Notes: a model not told the origin generated them from the sequence alone. DNA of 64,000 nt from JBCCXL01 sp039191605 (GCA_039191605.1 JBCCXL010000001.1:62001-126000), one strand, 5' to 3'. Positions 16,454 through 26,258 are shown, numbered from the stretch's first letter. Made by a program: numbers and translations.

Positions 16454-18490
16454 TCAAAAAGCTCTCCCGAAAATCTTCCACAACCGGCGCAGCCACTTCA
16501 CCGCCCAGCGGGACTCGAGATCGTGAAGGCGCTGCTGCACCGCCTCCCTCGCCTCTCGCTGACGCTGGAGCTCCGAGTCCTGCTGCCCCACCGTGAGGTG
16601 CAGCTCCGCCACCCTGGCCTGAAGCTCCCCATGGGCGGCCCCCAGCCGCTCGTTATCTTCGAAGGCGCGCTGCAGCACTCGGTCCCGCTCCGCCGCCACC
16701 GCATCCACCCGCTGAAAGTCTTCCTGCAGCTGATGGAGAGCCTGCTGCGCCTCCTGATGGGCGGCGCTCACCGTGGAGAGATCCCCCTCCAGCGCCACCG
16801 CACGACCGTTGAGGGCGTGATATTTGCCCTCCTGATCGCTCACCTGATGCTCCAGGCGACGGCGCGCCTTGCGCTGCTTCTCCTCCGCCTCCTGGGCCGC
16901 CACCGTCTCCGCTCTCAGACCATCGATGGCCGTCGCCAGGCCCAGGACCTCTTCGAGAGCCGCGGAGTCCGCCTCCGGCAGCCCTAAGTGACGGGCCAGC
17001 ACTCGACCCTTGACCTCCAGGAAGTCGGCCCGCTGTCGGGGGCTCTCGCCGAAGACGTGGTGGCCGGCGCTGCGGAAGTGACGATACTCGCAGGTCACCG
17101 CCGGCACGTGGTGAAAGGGCACCTCCCGGGAGAGCCGCAGCAGGAAGTCCCAATCCTCGAAGAAGGGCAGAGACTCGTCGAAGACCTGGCCCTCGATGCG
17201 CTCTAGATCTGCCAGCGCCTCCCGCCTCAGGGCCACGGTGTGGAAGGGGATGTAGTTGTCCAGCAGCAGCCGATGGCGGTCGAAATCCCGGCTGTAGGGC
17301 AAGCGGCGCTCCGCCGGGCGGCGGCCGGTCTTCCCGTCGAGCTCGTAAACGCAAACCGCCGCGTCGACATAGGCCACCTTGACCTCCAGAGCGCTGAGGG
17401 CTCTCGCCAGAGTGGCGAAATGTTCCGGATAGGCGAGGTCATCGTCATCGAGAAAGGCAATCACCTCGCCGGTGGCGGCCTCGATCCCCGCGTTGGCGGC
17501 GCCGGCCCGCCCTCGATTTCGCTCCAGGTTGACCTCCACCACCTCGAGACCCAGAGACTCCGGCACCTTCGGCGGCTCGCCGCCGTCGTTTACCAGGACG
17601 ATCTCCACCCGGCGATAGAGCCCCGTATCCAGACTATCCAGCGCTTCCGCCAGCATCTCCGGCCGGTCGAGGGTGCGCACGATCACCGAGATCGAGGGGC
17701 CTTCCCGCAGCTCCAGACGCTCCGGGACGCCGCCGAGGCGCCGAATCAGGCCGCTCGGCGAGCGGGTGGTGAAATCTTCTAGGGTGAGGGCCACAAAGGC
17801 CTCCGCGGCCTCGATCTCGGGACCGAGGGAAAGAGTTCGATAGCGCCGCAGGGCAAGGCCAGCACGCCAATAGTCGTGGCGCTCCTGCTGACTGTCGTAG
17901 ATGCCCATGGCCTGCTCCAGCAGCGGAAGGTGCGCCCCGGCGTCCACCAAGATCTCTGGATCCAGGGGATGGTTGATCTCGTAGACCCAAATCGCCGTTT
18001 CCCGCAGCAGCTCCGCGAGCCCGTGCCCTGGGCGCTGGCGCCCGAGCAGGCGATGCAGCGCCGCGAAGGTGGCGCGGTGATCGGAGGTGACTTCCAGCGG
18101 CGAGATCACCAGCAGCAGATCTGGCTCGAAGCTCTGCAGCGCCGCCGCCAGCTTCTCTTCCAGCTCCTCGCCATGGTGGGCCAGAGCTCCGTCGGGAAAC
18201 TCCCAGGAGACCGCGTGGAAGCCCATCAAGTCAGCGACCTCGGCGGATTCCTGCCGACGCCGCTGGGCATAGGCTTCGCGATCGGCGATCTCCTCTACCC
18301 CCCCGGAGCCGTCGGTGAGAAAGATCACCTCCACCTCTCCCCCCGCGCCCACCACCTCGGCGATCACTCCACCGCAGCCCAGCACCTCGTCGTCCTGGTG
18401 GGGCGCCAGCACCAAGGCCTTCTTGGCCTTGACTTCGGTCACCACCCCGGGCGGTAGTCGCAGGGCGTCATCGCCTCCGGCTTCGATCAC
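16454..18490 (-). CDS. PIG-L/LmbE deacetylase fused to GT2 glycosyltransferase and coiled coil
   Basis: 678 residues. The GTG at 18490 overlaps the upstream TGA (GTGA) and has a strong GGAGGAG Shine-Dalgarno. Residues about 25-230 form a PIG-L/LmbE metal-dependent N-deacetylase, with the zinc motif LAPHQDDEVLGCGG (HQDDE at 31-35) and a further SPLEVTSDHRATF His site. Residues about 285-520 are a GT2 domain: SVIVRTLDRPEMLAEALDSL, FLDDDDLAYPEH, and EDWDFLLRLS. From about 535 to the end is a Gln/Glu-rich coiled coil with a basic C terminus. The fusion suggests that sugar deacetylation and transfer are coupled. The coiled coil may dock other cluster enzymes. Confidence 0.88.
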   Translation of the reverse strand: MIEAGGDDALRLPPGVVTEVKAKKALVLAPHQDDEVLGCGGVIAEVVGAGGEVEVIFLTDGSGGVEEIADREAYAQRRRQESAEVADLMGFHAVSWEFPDGALAHHGEELEEKLAAALQSFEPDLLLVISPLEVTSDHRATFAALHRLLGRQRPGHGLAELLRETAIWVYEINHPLDPEILVDAGAHLPLLEQAMGIYDSQQERHDYWRAGLALRRYRTLSLGPEIEAAEAFVALTLEDFTTRSPSGLIRRLGGVPERLELREGPSISVIVRTLDRPEMLAEALDSLDTGLYRRVEIVLVNDGGEPPKVPESLGLEVVEVNLERNRGRAGAANAGIEAATGEVIAFLDDDDLAYPEHFATLARALSALEVKVAYVDAAVCVYELDGKTGRRPAERRLPYSRDFDRHRLLLDNYIPFHTVALRREALADLERIEGQVFDESLPFFEDWDFLLRLSREVPFHHVPAVTCEYRHFRSAGHHVFGESPRQRADFLEVKGRVLARHLGLPEADSAALEEVLGLATAIDGLRAETVAAQEAEEKQRKARRRLEHQVSDQEGKYHALNGRAVALEGDLSTVSAAHQEAQQALHQLQEDFQRVDAVAAERDRVLQRAFEDNERLGAAHGELQARVAELHLTVGQQDSELQRQREAREAVQQRLHDLESRWAVKWLRRLWKIFGRAF

Positions 18491-20919
18491 GGAGCTCCTC
18501 CTAAATAACCGATCGCCTGGAGACTGCGGCGACGCTCCTCTCGATCGGCGTCCAGCTCCGGGCTCGAGATCTCCTCGGCGGGCAGAGCCGGCAGCCAAAG
18601 ATCCACCCTCACTCCCTCTCCCTGCGCTCCCGCCAGCGGCCACTCCGGAGCCCGCAGGCGAGGAGCCGGTACCGTGCCTCCGGTCCACGGACGGCCGGCC
18701 ACCTGGATCGCTCCCTGGGCCTCCACGGGGACCCCATCGAGGCGCGCCTCCACGCTTTCGAGGGCGACGAAGTCGCCCACCACCCGCAGGCCGCGGGAAG
18801 GAGCGATGGGCGCGCCGAGGGAGGATCCTCCGACGAAGGTGGCGATGACCTCTTCCCCCTCTAAACTCACCGTATCGCCGTCCGCCAGAAAGTAAGGCAT
18901 CCAGCCCGCCGGGGCCTCGCTGAAGCGAAGCCGCAGGGAGAGCCGCGCCCCGTTAGGGATTCGCGACGGGATCACCCGCAGGCCCGGCAGCCGGGGCTCG
19001 AGGCGCTGGTGAATCAGCGGCGCCAGGGTCTGGGAAGATTCGCGCCCCTCGGGACGAGCGGCTCGGTTTCTGCGCTCCTCGGAATCCGAGGCCAGATCGT
19101 AGACCTCCACCGGAGCCATGCGCTCTACATCCAGGCTCCACAGCCGGGCGTGCAGCCGATCCGGCGGCTCGTAGGGGCGGCGGTGGTTGAAGAGCATCAG
19201 CTTCTGCTCATCGAGGATCGCCGCCGCTCGCAGCGGCCCGGTGGCCAAATGCTGGGCGAAGGCCGCCCGCCGAGGCAGCTCCTGCTCCCCGCGCAACATG
19301 GGCATCAGGTCGACCCCCTGCCAGCCGGGATCGGCTTGCGCCCCCACCGCCGAGGCCAAAGTTGGGGCGAGGTCCAAGAGCTGGGCGATGCCCTGGAGAC
19401 GACGCCCCTCGGGGATCTGGCCATCCCAGCGAAAGATCAGGGGCACTTTGATTTGCTCTTCGTAGAGCGTGTGGCCGTGTTTCCAGCCTCCCCGTTCGTA
19501 GAGCTCCTCGCCATGATCCGAGGTCAGCACCACCAGAGTATTGCGCAGCAGCTCCGGCTCCAGAGAATCCAGCAGGTTCGCCACCCAGCGATCGACGTAA
19601 GTCACTTCGCTGTCGTAGAGGGCGCGAAGGTGGGCGACATCCTCTTGCGGGTTTTCGAGGCGGTGGACCAGGGCATAGAGTCCGTGCACCATCAGCCCGG
19701 TGAGGTTCCCCGAGTAGTCTGGGTAGTAGGGGGAACGCATGTTCACCATATCCGGGTTGATGTAGGGGTCGTGGGGATCGATGTAGTGAGCCCAGGCGAA
19801 GAAGGGGCGATCACGATTCGACTCGATCCACGGGTGCACTCGCCGATTGAGGTCGTCGGCGTGGCGGTTCAACCAGGTTTCCAGCTTCGGAGGCGGGAGG
19901 AACACCGTATCGAAGCCGCGATCGAAGCCGGCGCGGTGAAAAAGAACGGGATTGGCGTAGAAAGCCCCGGTTTCATAGCCCAAGGCCTGAAAGTGCTCCG
20001 GCAGGCTCTGAATACTTGACGGCAGGCGATAGTCGGGCATGGTGGGCCCCAGCACTTCGCCAGGATAGCGCCCGGTGTACATCGACACCATCGACGGCAG
20101 AGTCCAGGGGGCCTGGGAGTACGCGCTCTCGAAGGTCACTCCGCGGTCGGCGAGGGTTCGCTGGATGCCCAGGGTGGTGTCTCGGTCATAGCCGTAAACG
20201 CTCATGTGGTCCGCCCGCAGGGTGTCCACCAAGATCACCAGCACGTTGGGCGGCCCCTGCTGCCGTACACCGGCAGAAATACGCGCCGGACCAAAGGCGA
20301 CTTGCCCGGTGGAGGAGCTGGCCTCGACGGAGATCGTCACGTCGCGCCGCGCCCACCGCTCGAGATCCACCACCACATCCACCCAGCCGGGAGCCTGCGG
20401 GCGAGATCGGGCGACCTGCACCACCTCGGAGGTGCCCAAATAGGTCACCGTCACGATGAGCTCGACGGTCCCATCACCACCTTCCGCATAGCCTCCGGCG
20501 GCATCCACCGGCGCCGCCCCTACCACCAAGTGCCCGCCCCGGGGTACGGGCCCCGTCCAGGACCAAGCCCCCTGGGGCAGCACGACGGCGCTACGGCGCT
20601 CGTAGTCCGCCGTCACTTCCCGGCTGCGAGGCGTATCCGGGAGCGAAACCCCTTCCGCCGCCGCAAAAGCCACCGAGTACTCCCCTCTCTCTATGCTGCG
20701 GAGCAGGTCGAAAGAAGATGGCTCTAGCGCTTCGTCACCGGGCGAATCCGGCGTACAGGCAGAAAGCCCGAGAGTGGAAAGGCTGAGGACCACGAGCCCC
20801 AGCGCGCCGAGGATCCCCTTGAGGCGAAACGCCGCCGCGTAGCCAAAGAGGCCAGGGAAGCCTGGCAGACCGAGAGCCAGCCGAGTCACGGCTCGTCTAG
20901 ACTGCCCCCGAAGTTCCAT
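18487..20919 (-). CDS. Sulfatase-fold (alkaline phosphatase superfamily) lipoprotein
   Basis: 810 residues. The N-terminal hydrophobic segment ends in LGLSAC, a lipobox with Cys55, so it is probably lipid-anchored and faces the periplasm. A beta-rich domain (about 60-215) precedes the catalytic fold: VILVDTLRADHMSVYGY (metal Asp), SQAPWTLPSMVSMYTGRYP (nucleophile loop), and LTSDHGEELYERGGWKHGHT (metal ligands). The position that is formylglycine-forming Cys or Ser in true sulfatases is Thr273, as in phospho-transferring relatives such as LtaS/EptA. It may move a phospho-head group rather than cleave sulfate. The ATG at 20919 was chosen for a normal lipoprotein signal. Its stop overlaps the downstream deacetylase-GT start. 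Confidence 0.85.
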   Translation of the reverse strand: MELRGQSRRAVTRLALGLPGFPGLFGYAAAFRLKGILGALGLVVLSLSTLGLSACTPDSPGDEALEPSSFDLLRSIERGEYSVAFAAAEGVSLPDTPRSREVTADYERRSAVVLPQGAWSWTGPVPRGGHLVVGAAPVDAAGGYAEGGDGTVELIVTVTYLGTSEVVQVARSRPQAPGWVDVVVDLERWARRDVTISVEASSSTGQVAFGPARISAGVRQQGPPNVLVILVDTLRADHMSVYGYDRDTTLGIQRTLADRGVTFESAYSQAPWTLPSMVSMYTGRYPGEVLGPTMPDYRLPSSIQSLPEHFQALGYETGAFYANPVLFHRAGFDRGFDTVFLPPPKLETWLNRHADDLNRRVHPWIESNRDRPFFAWAHYIDPHDPYINPDMVNMRSPYYPDYSGNLTGLMVHGLYALVHRLENPQEDVAHLRALYDSEVTYVDRWVANLLDSLEPELLRNTLVVLTSDHGEELYERGGWKHGHTLYEEQIKVPLIFRWDGQIPEGRRLQGIAQLLDLAPTLASAVGAQADPGWQGVDLMPMLRGEQELPRRAAFAQHLATGPLRAAAILDEQKLMLFNHRRPYEPPDRLHARLWSLDVERMAPVEVYDLASDSEERRNRAARPEGRESSQTLAPLIHQRLEPRLPGLRVIPSRIPNGARLSLRLRFSEAPAGWMPYFLADGDTVSLEGEEVIATFVGGSSLGAPIAPSRGLRVVGDFVALESVEARLDGVPVEAQGAIQVAGRPWTGGTVPAPRLRAPEWPLAGAQGEGVRVDLWLPALPAEEISSPELDADREERRRSLQAIGYLGGAP

Positions 20920-21258
20920 CAGCGGCGAGACGACGCAAGCGCCCAGGGAAAGAATCCAGCTCACAGGCTCAGAGCAGCGACGGCGAGAAAAAGGATGGAG
21001 CAGAGGGTTCTTCAAGCAGCTTAGACAGAGAGGTCGATACGTTAGGTTTGCGTCAGGGAATTCGACAAGGCAGCCGACTCGGGATCGTCGGGACGCGAGC
21101 TTATCGCAGCTGCGCATCCTGCAGATCTCTCCCAGGAGCACCAACAGATATGATGTCCTTCCTACGGGGCTCGGGAGCTCATCGCCCAACCCCCTTGGCA
21201 CTCTCCCTAACCCCAAAGACGATCGCCGCCGGCAACGATTCAGGTAGCCCAGCTAATC
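20920..21258 (+). other. Divergent intergenic region
   Basis: About 340 bp between the leftward sulfatase-fold gene and the rightward GNAT gene. Reading frames exist here but show no protein-like character. I saw no clear promoter box. Confidence 0.4.
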
Positions 21259-22749
21259 ATGGAAAAGAATCCCTCCCCTCTCCTGGATTCACCGAGAAGC
21301 TCCCCTGGTCGGCTAGCGCAGGCCCTTGCGGACCTGCTCCCCTCGGGCTGTCGTGAAGTCCGGGTCGTTCAAGCCCTCGAGCCGGAGCTCGTCTCTGAGC
21401 TCAAAGCGCTGAAGATCGAGATTCAGCAGATCGATAGTCACCGCGAAGACCTCACCGCCTCCCCCTCTCCTCTCTCCTGGATCGGATCGAAGATCTCCCC
21501 CCTCGACGCCTCGCGACTGCGCGCCCTGTCGCCGGACGGGGGCAGGCTCGCGATCCTGTGGTGGCGGCGGGATGATCTGCCGAAAGACGGCACAGATCGG
21601 CGGCGAGCCCTACTGGAGGCGGGCTTCGCACTGCGCGCCCAGGGTGAAGATCAAGAGCTGCGATGGCTCGACGCCAGAGCCATCGCCTTCACCCTGCGAA
21701 CCGCAGAGGCTCGAGACGAAAACGAGATTCTCGACCTCTTTCAACGCTCCTTCCATCACCGCCGCTCCTCGGCTCAGTGGCGCTGGCTTTATCTCGACAA
21801 CCCGGTAGAGAACCCTCGAGCTCCGCAATCCCGATCGGATAAGGCTCCGCGACACATCAGCCTAGCATTCGACAAAGAAGAGCTGGTGGCGCATTACGCG
21901 GGCTTCCCGATGTGCTTTGTCGATGCTCGCGATCCCAACGCTCCTCGAAGACTGATCGCGCTTCAGGTTGGAGACACGATGACCGCGCAGCGAGTGCGAT
22001 CCGTTGGAAGAGGCCCGACCAGCGTACTCAGCCGCTGCGCGCGGCACTTCTATGCCTCGTTCTCTGAGCAGCAGGTCGCCTTCAACTACGGGGTCAACGA
22101 GGGCAACATCCAGCGCTTCACGCTGCGCTACCTCAGCGGCCAAAAAGTCCGAGATCTCACCTATTGGCAACTCGATCTAGCGGCTGGGCATCGGCCCTCC
22201 GTGCACTGGGCGCACCAGCACCAGCACGAGCACCAGCCGCGCCGCAGGCTGCGCCAAATTCATGACGTTCGAGAGCTCGACGAGCGCTTCGACCGACTCT
22301 TCAGCCAGCTAGCCCCAAGCTTGGGTATCGCGGTGGAGCGCTCCGCAGAACGACTGCGGTGGCGATATTTCCAGCGGCCTGGATTCCAGTACCACCTCTA
22401 CGCCGCCTTTGAGGATGAAGAGCTCATGGGGTGGTGTGTTCTGCGTCGAGACGGGCATCGGCTGCTGTGGGGAGACGCCCTGTTGCCGCCCCGGGGCTTT
22501 CGCTGGGTGGTCACAGGCGCCCTCAATCAAGCCCTGCAGGATGGCCTAGGGGACGGCGCCGACTACCTAGCAGGATGGTTCTCTGCCCATCAACCTCCAG
22601 GCCTCGGATCCTGGCTCACCCAGCTCGGATTTCTCCGCCAGCCCGAGCCTCAAGATCTCGGCTGGATTTGCCTTGGCTTCGAAGAGCCCGACGCCCCCCA
22701 ACTACTGCGAGACGCCTACCTCACCCTGGGGGATAGCGACCTCTTCTGA
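21259..22749 (+). CDS. GNAT-like acyltransferase in polysaccharide cluster
   Basis: 496 residues. The central segment LRTAEARDENEILDLFQRSFHHRRSSAQWRW is separated from similar downstream features (LRWRYFQRPGFQYHLYAAFEDEEL). Together they resemble tandem GNAT domains of the kind seen in FemAB-like or polysaccharide-cluster acetyltransferases. A His-rich stretch (HQHQHEHQ, around residue 320) is unusual. No signal peptide is present, so it is likely cytosolic. It is the only rightward gene among leftward glycosyltransferase genes. It may acylate an amino sugar, perhaps one freed by the neighbouring deacetylase, but this is inferred from position only. Confidence 0.65.
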   Translation: MEKNPSPLLDSPRSSPGRLAQALADLLPSGCREVRVVQALEPELVSELKALKIEIQQIDSHREDLTASPSPLSWIGSKISPLDASRLRALSPDGGRLAILWWRRDDLPKDGTDRRRALLEAGFALRAQGEDQELRWLDARAIAFTLRTAEARDENEILDLFQRSFHHRRSSAQWRWLYLDNPVENPRAPQSRSDKAPRHISLAFDKEELVAHYAGFPMCFVDARDPNAPRRLIALQVGDTMTAQRVRSVGRGPTSVLSRCARHFYASFSEQQVAFNYGVNEGNIQRFTLRYLSGQKVRDLTYWQLDLAAGHRPSVHWAHQHQHEHQPRRRLRQIHDVRELDERFDRLFSQLAPSLGIAVERSAERLRWRYFQRPGFQYHLYAAFEDEELMGWCVLRRDGHRLLWGDALLPPRGFRWVVTGALNQALQDGLGDGADYLAGWFSAHQPPGLGSWLTQLGFLRQPEPQDLGWICLGFEEPDAPQLLRDAYLTLGDSDLF

Positions 22750-22793
22750 GCTCTTGCACCCCCCTGGACAGAGAATTGTTCCTGCAGAACCCT

Positions 22794-23948
22794 TCAGGAA
22801 ACCTGAAAGGTACCGCGAAAGAGCTCCGGGCCCGTATCGCCAACCAGGCGCAGAGACCACTCGCCGGCCTCGAGGCTGCGCTGGGTTTCCTCCGGCAAGC
22901 GCCAGCTCTGCTCCCCCGACGAGAAGCGCACCGCCGCCGCCGGAACTCCTAAGGGAGCGGGCGAGATCTCGAGCCACAGAGTCTCTCCTTTCGCCATCTT
23001 GCCTCGTATCGAAGCCAGCAGCTCTTGCTCGAGGTATGGGCCATCCAGTGGTTGCCCGGCAGCACCGGCGACCGACGCGGCGAGATCCTGCGGCGACGGA
23101 ATCCAGCGCGCCTCTGCAGCCAGGGCACAACGGGCGACCCAAGACCCATGGGCGCGGTGGAGATATCGCTCACGAGACTCCTGGAACCACCTCGCGGTAT
23201 GCGGCTCCGCCGCCGCGCTGCGATTGTAGAGGTGCACCGCGTGGGCCGACGGGACGTAGCGGGCACAGAGCCCCCGGCGCCGCAGCCGCAACAACCATTC
23301 CGTCTCCTCGAAATAGAGCCGGTAGCCCTCATCGAAAGGGCCCACTCGCTCCCACACGGAGCGCGGAAAGGCGAGCAGCGCTCCCGAGAGCTCAAAGCAA
23401 GAGATGGGCCCGGTCGCCTGCCAGCAGCGGCGAGCATGGCGGCGCCAGCGGCGGCGGTGGCGATGGCCGGCGGCAGCGCTGCGGAAACGCTGCAGGGATA
23501 GAAGTTCCTGGAATAGACCTCGTCGTTCATTGGGGGGAAGCAGGAGTGTCTGCTGCCGATCCCAGAAAAAGCGTGGACCGACACAATCCGCACCCTCCCT
23601 CAGCGCCTCTATCAAGGCTCCCAGACAGCCTGGCTCTACCAGCACATCGGGGTTCATTACGACCACCCAAGGAGCCCGGCCCGCGCTCGCTCCTCGGTTG
23701 ACACCCGCAGAATAACCACCGTTTTCGCCGTCCCAGAGGACCGATAGCCCGGCAGCCTCGAAGCGCTCTCGATCCCTGGGAGTCGAACCGTTGTCGGCCA
23801 CCACCGGCCGCACCTGGAGTCCGCTGCTCTCCCCGTCTCGCCTCAGCGCCTCCACCGACTCCAGCAGCAGGTCAGGTGTACGGTAGTGAACCAGCACTAC
23901 ATCGACCGCATCGCCTTGCCTCAGAGCTTCGATCTGGCGCTCCCTCAT
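22794..23948 (-). CDS. Family 2 glycosyltransferase (rhamnosyltransferase-like)
   Basis: 384 residues. GT-A motifs are VVLVHYRTPDLLLESVEAL, VADNGSTP, NGGYSAGVNRG, and VMNPDVLVEPG (metal site). FEETEWLLRLRRRG lies in the acceptor region, and a C-terminal extension of about 100 residues follows. The ATG overlaps the stop of the upstream GT4 gene (ATGA), so the two are co-translated. It acts on the cytosolic face in surface glycan assembly; the sugar is not predictable. Confidence 0.9.
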   Translation of the reverse strand: MRERQIEALRQGDAVDVVLVHYRTPDLLLESVEALRRDGESSGLQVRPVVADNGSTPRDRERFEAAGLSVLWDGENGGYSAGVNRGASAGRAPWVVVMNPDVLVEPGCLGALIEALREGADCVGPRFFWDRQQTLLLPPNERRGLFQELLSLQRFRSAAAGHRHRRRWRRHARRCWQATGPISCFELSGALLAFPRSVWERVGPFDEGYRLYFEETEWLLRLRRRGLCARYVPSAHAVHLYNRSAAAEPHTARWFQESRERYLHRAHGSWVARCALAAEARWIPSPQDLAASVAGAAGQPLDGPYLEQELLASIRGKMAKGETLWLEISPAPLGVPAAAVRFSSGEQSWRLPEETQRSLEAGEWSLRLVGDTGPELFRGTFQVS

Positions 23949-25057
23949 CGGGCAACAGGGACTTTCGCGGAAGCTGGAGGCGCTCCTCGAAGCGCTTCCA
24001 GCTCTAATTGCCAGGCCCCGCTAGCGACCCACGACAGCGCCTCTTCCGTAAGATCCGCCGCCCTCGATTCTCGATAGTCCCGAGCTCGCTGAAGACCAGC
24101 TCGGCGCTGTCGGCGCCACACCTTCCGCTGAGTGAGGAGGTGCTCCGCGGCATCCGCCCAGCGCAGCGGATCGTCCCCCTCGACCCGCAGCACTGCATCC
24201 TGCGCCCAGGTGCGATAGCTGGAGATCTCCGAGGTGATGGCGGGAACGCCGCAGGCCATCGCTTCCAGCGTAGGAAGCCCGAAACCTTCCGCCTCCCAGG
24301 AGGGAGCCAAGAGGAGGTCGCATCCCTCCACCAGCGCCGGCACTTCGTGGGGAGGCAGGCACAGATGAAATTCGTCGGGCTCCATCACCCCTCGCTCCTC
24401 GGCGCTCAAAGGCCATTGGGAGAGGCGCACCAGCTGCACCTCTATGCCTCGGCGGCGCAGCTCTCGAACCGCCCGCACCGCCACCGGAACCCCTTTGAGA
24501 TACATCTCCCAAGGCGCCACGACCAAGATCCGAGCCGGAGTCCTAGGGCCGCGGCGACGGGAGATCCAGGAGAGCCAGGAGCCGCCAGTCCCCTGGAAAA
24601 ATTCCGGCGCGAGGGGCGGAGGCGCCATGCGGCTAGGTCGGCGGTAGCGACTGGCCAGCATCTCCCTCAGATGTGGCGACACCACCATTGCAGGAAGAGG
24701 CTGCCGATAGAGAGCCTCGATCTCCGGATGATCCGCGACGTTGTGAGTGTGTAGCCCCTCATATCCCTGGCAATAGTGCAGCACCTGCGTGTCCGGTAGC
24801 TCCTGAGCTCGGCGCAGGGTGGTCCAGAAGGTCGCGACGGTGATATCCGCTCGGGGCACCAGGCCCGGCCGGTGCTCGGCGACCTCTACGAGCTCTGCTT
24901 CCACCGGATACCAATCCGGCGCAGCCCCCTTGGAAGCGAGGATCACCCGATGGCCTCGCCGCGCCAGGAGGTTCGCCTGATGCAGCAAGACCTTTACCCC
25001 GCCGAAGAGAGTGGTGTCTTCCAGTAAGTAGCAAATCGATAGGGGCGATGACGACAT
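23945..25057 (-). CDS. Family 4 glycosyltransferase
   Basis: About 370 residues. The GT-B fold begins with SICYLLEDTTLFGGVKVLLHQANLLARRGH, typical of GT4. The C-terminal half has ILVVAPWEMYLKGVPVAV, LLLAPSWEAEGFGLPTLEAMACG (the E-x7-E donor-site motif) and GVPAITSEISSY. An ATG ten codons upstream (25087) is also open; I prefer 25057 because it sits closer to the first beta strand. It is coupled to the downstream GT2 by a 4-bp overlap. Confidence 0.9.
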   Translation of the reverse strand: MSSSPLSICYLLEDTTLFGGVKVLLHQANLLARRGHRVILASKGAAPDWYPVEAELVEVAEHRPGLVPRADITVATFWTTLRRAQELPDTQVLHYCQGYEGLHTHNVADHPEIEALYRQPLPAMVVSPHLREMLASRYRRPSRMAPPPLAPEFFQGTGGSWLSWISRRRGPRTPARILVVAPWEMYLKGVPVAVRAVRELRRRGIEVQLVRLSQWPLSAEERGVMEPDEFHLCLPPHEVPALVEGCDLLLAPSWEAEGFGLPTLEAMACGVPAITSEISSYRTWAQDAVLRVEGDDPLRWADAAEHLLTQRKVWRRQRRAGLQRARDYRESRAADLTEEALSWVASGAWQLELEALRGAPPASAKVPVAR

Positions 25058-25277
25058 AGGACGATCTCGATAGGCGCTGCTGAACAACCCCTCAGGGCTT
25101 CAGGGCGTGCTCAACAGCGAGGGATATTCCTCACACCGGTGGACCATGTCCATAGGCGACCTGCCTAGAACCATTGAATCATCCCGCGGAGAACCTTCGC
25201 ACTCGAAAGTTCGCGCTAGCAGCGCAGGGTGACGCCCGCTAAGGATGACCACCTAGACACCCATTGGAGGTCAGGCC

Positions 25278-26258
25278 TTATTGAGGCCTGGTAGCCACCA
25301 ACAGAACCTGCTCTAAGGGCCTCAAGGGTTCCCGGTATTTGTTGGCAAGCAGCTGGATTGCGTAGCGACGCCAGCTCAAGGGCAAACGGTCCAGCACTCG
25401 CTCCGTTGGAAACACGAGGAAACGGGGTAGTGGATGAAGCTTCAGCGTAGAAGAGCTCTTCACTCCAATGGGTTGGACGTCGGTAAAACCACAGCTTCGC
25501 AGAACCCCGCCAAGGGCACGATGGGTGTACTCCCGCAAGTGCAGGCCCAGGGGCTCGGACGAAAAGTAACGCGAAATGTCGTGGGGTCCCCACAGCGCGT
25601 TCGGCGTGACGATGACATAGCGGCCACCGGGCACCAGAGTGTCGAGAGCTTCTCGGAAGTGTTCCTCCGCATCCTCTGGATGAAGATGCTCAATGAAGTG
25701 GCAGCTGAAGATGAGATCGACGCTACGAGGCGGGATCACGCCGCTCAGAGCCGGCGCTACGACCCGCCGAAGGTTCGGAGGATCGGAGCTCGGGTCTTTG
25801 GATTCCAGTCGCTCGATGGATGCGTCGAGCACGATGGCTTCCCGCACTTGCGGAGCAAGACGTCGGCCGAGGGCCCCGTCCCCGGCACCGACTTCCAGAA
25901 ATCGGACGGATGGGTTCAGCCACGGCTCGAGCAGGGCTTCCTGGAGGCCAAGGGCAGCATCGTCAGGAGCAGGCTGAGGGACACTCTCCTCTGCGCTGGC
26001 GCCTTGCCGTAGAGTCTTGAGATTCTGAAAGAGCTCATCGTAAACCCGGGGATAGAGTTTGCGGCGCTGCTCTGCGGAGGCCGAGCGCAGTCGGCGGGCA
26101 AGCCAGCGCTCGAGGCGAAATTGCTCCTGCAGCTCAGATCGGCTCCGAGGCTCACTCTCCGGAACCGGGTAGAGGAAGGGCGGTGCTGGATGTTCAAAAG
26201 CCGACAGGAGACCTTGGCTTCCCTCGGGAGACTGTGCGGAAGAGGAACTTGAAATCAT
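25278..26258 (-). CDS. Class I SAM-dependent methyltransferase
   Basis: 326 residues. The Rossmann-like core shows motif I FLEVGAGDGALGRRL, an acidic motif II (IVLDASIERLE), VDLIFSCHFIEHLHPED and LVPGGRYVIVTPN. This matches Methyltransf_11/25-type enzymes that often cap or modify polysaccharide sugars. The N-terminal 100 residues are helical and Arg/Glu-rich, similar to regions in methyltransferases linked with O-antigen ABC exporters. It lies 46 bp after the Wzt-type ATPase gene on the same strand, consistent with chain-end modification before export. The acceptor is unknown. Confidence 0.85.
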   Translation of the reverse strand: MISSSSSAQSPEGSQGLLSAFEHPAPPFLYPVPESEPRSRSELQEQFRLERWLARRLRSASAEQRRKLYPRVYDELFQNLKTLRQGASAEESVPQPAPDDAALGLQEALLEPWLNPSVRFLEVGAGDGALGRRLAPQVREAIVLDASIERLESKDPSSDPPNLRRVVAPALSGVIPPRSVDLIFSCHFIEHLHPEDAEEHFREALDTLVPGGRYVIVTPNALWGPHDISRYFSSEPLGLHLREYTHRALGGVLRSCGFTDVQPIGVKSSSTLKLHPLPRFLVFPTERVLDRLPLSWRRYAIQLLANKYREPLRPLEQVLLVATRPQ

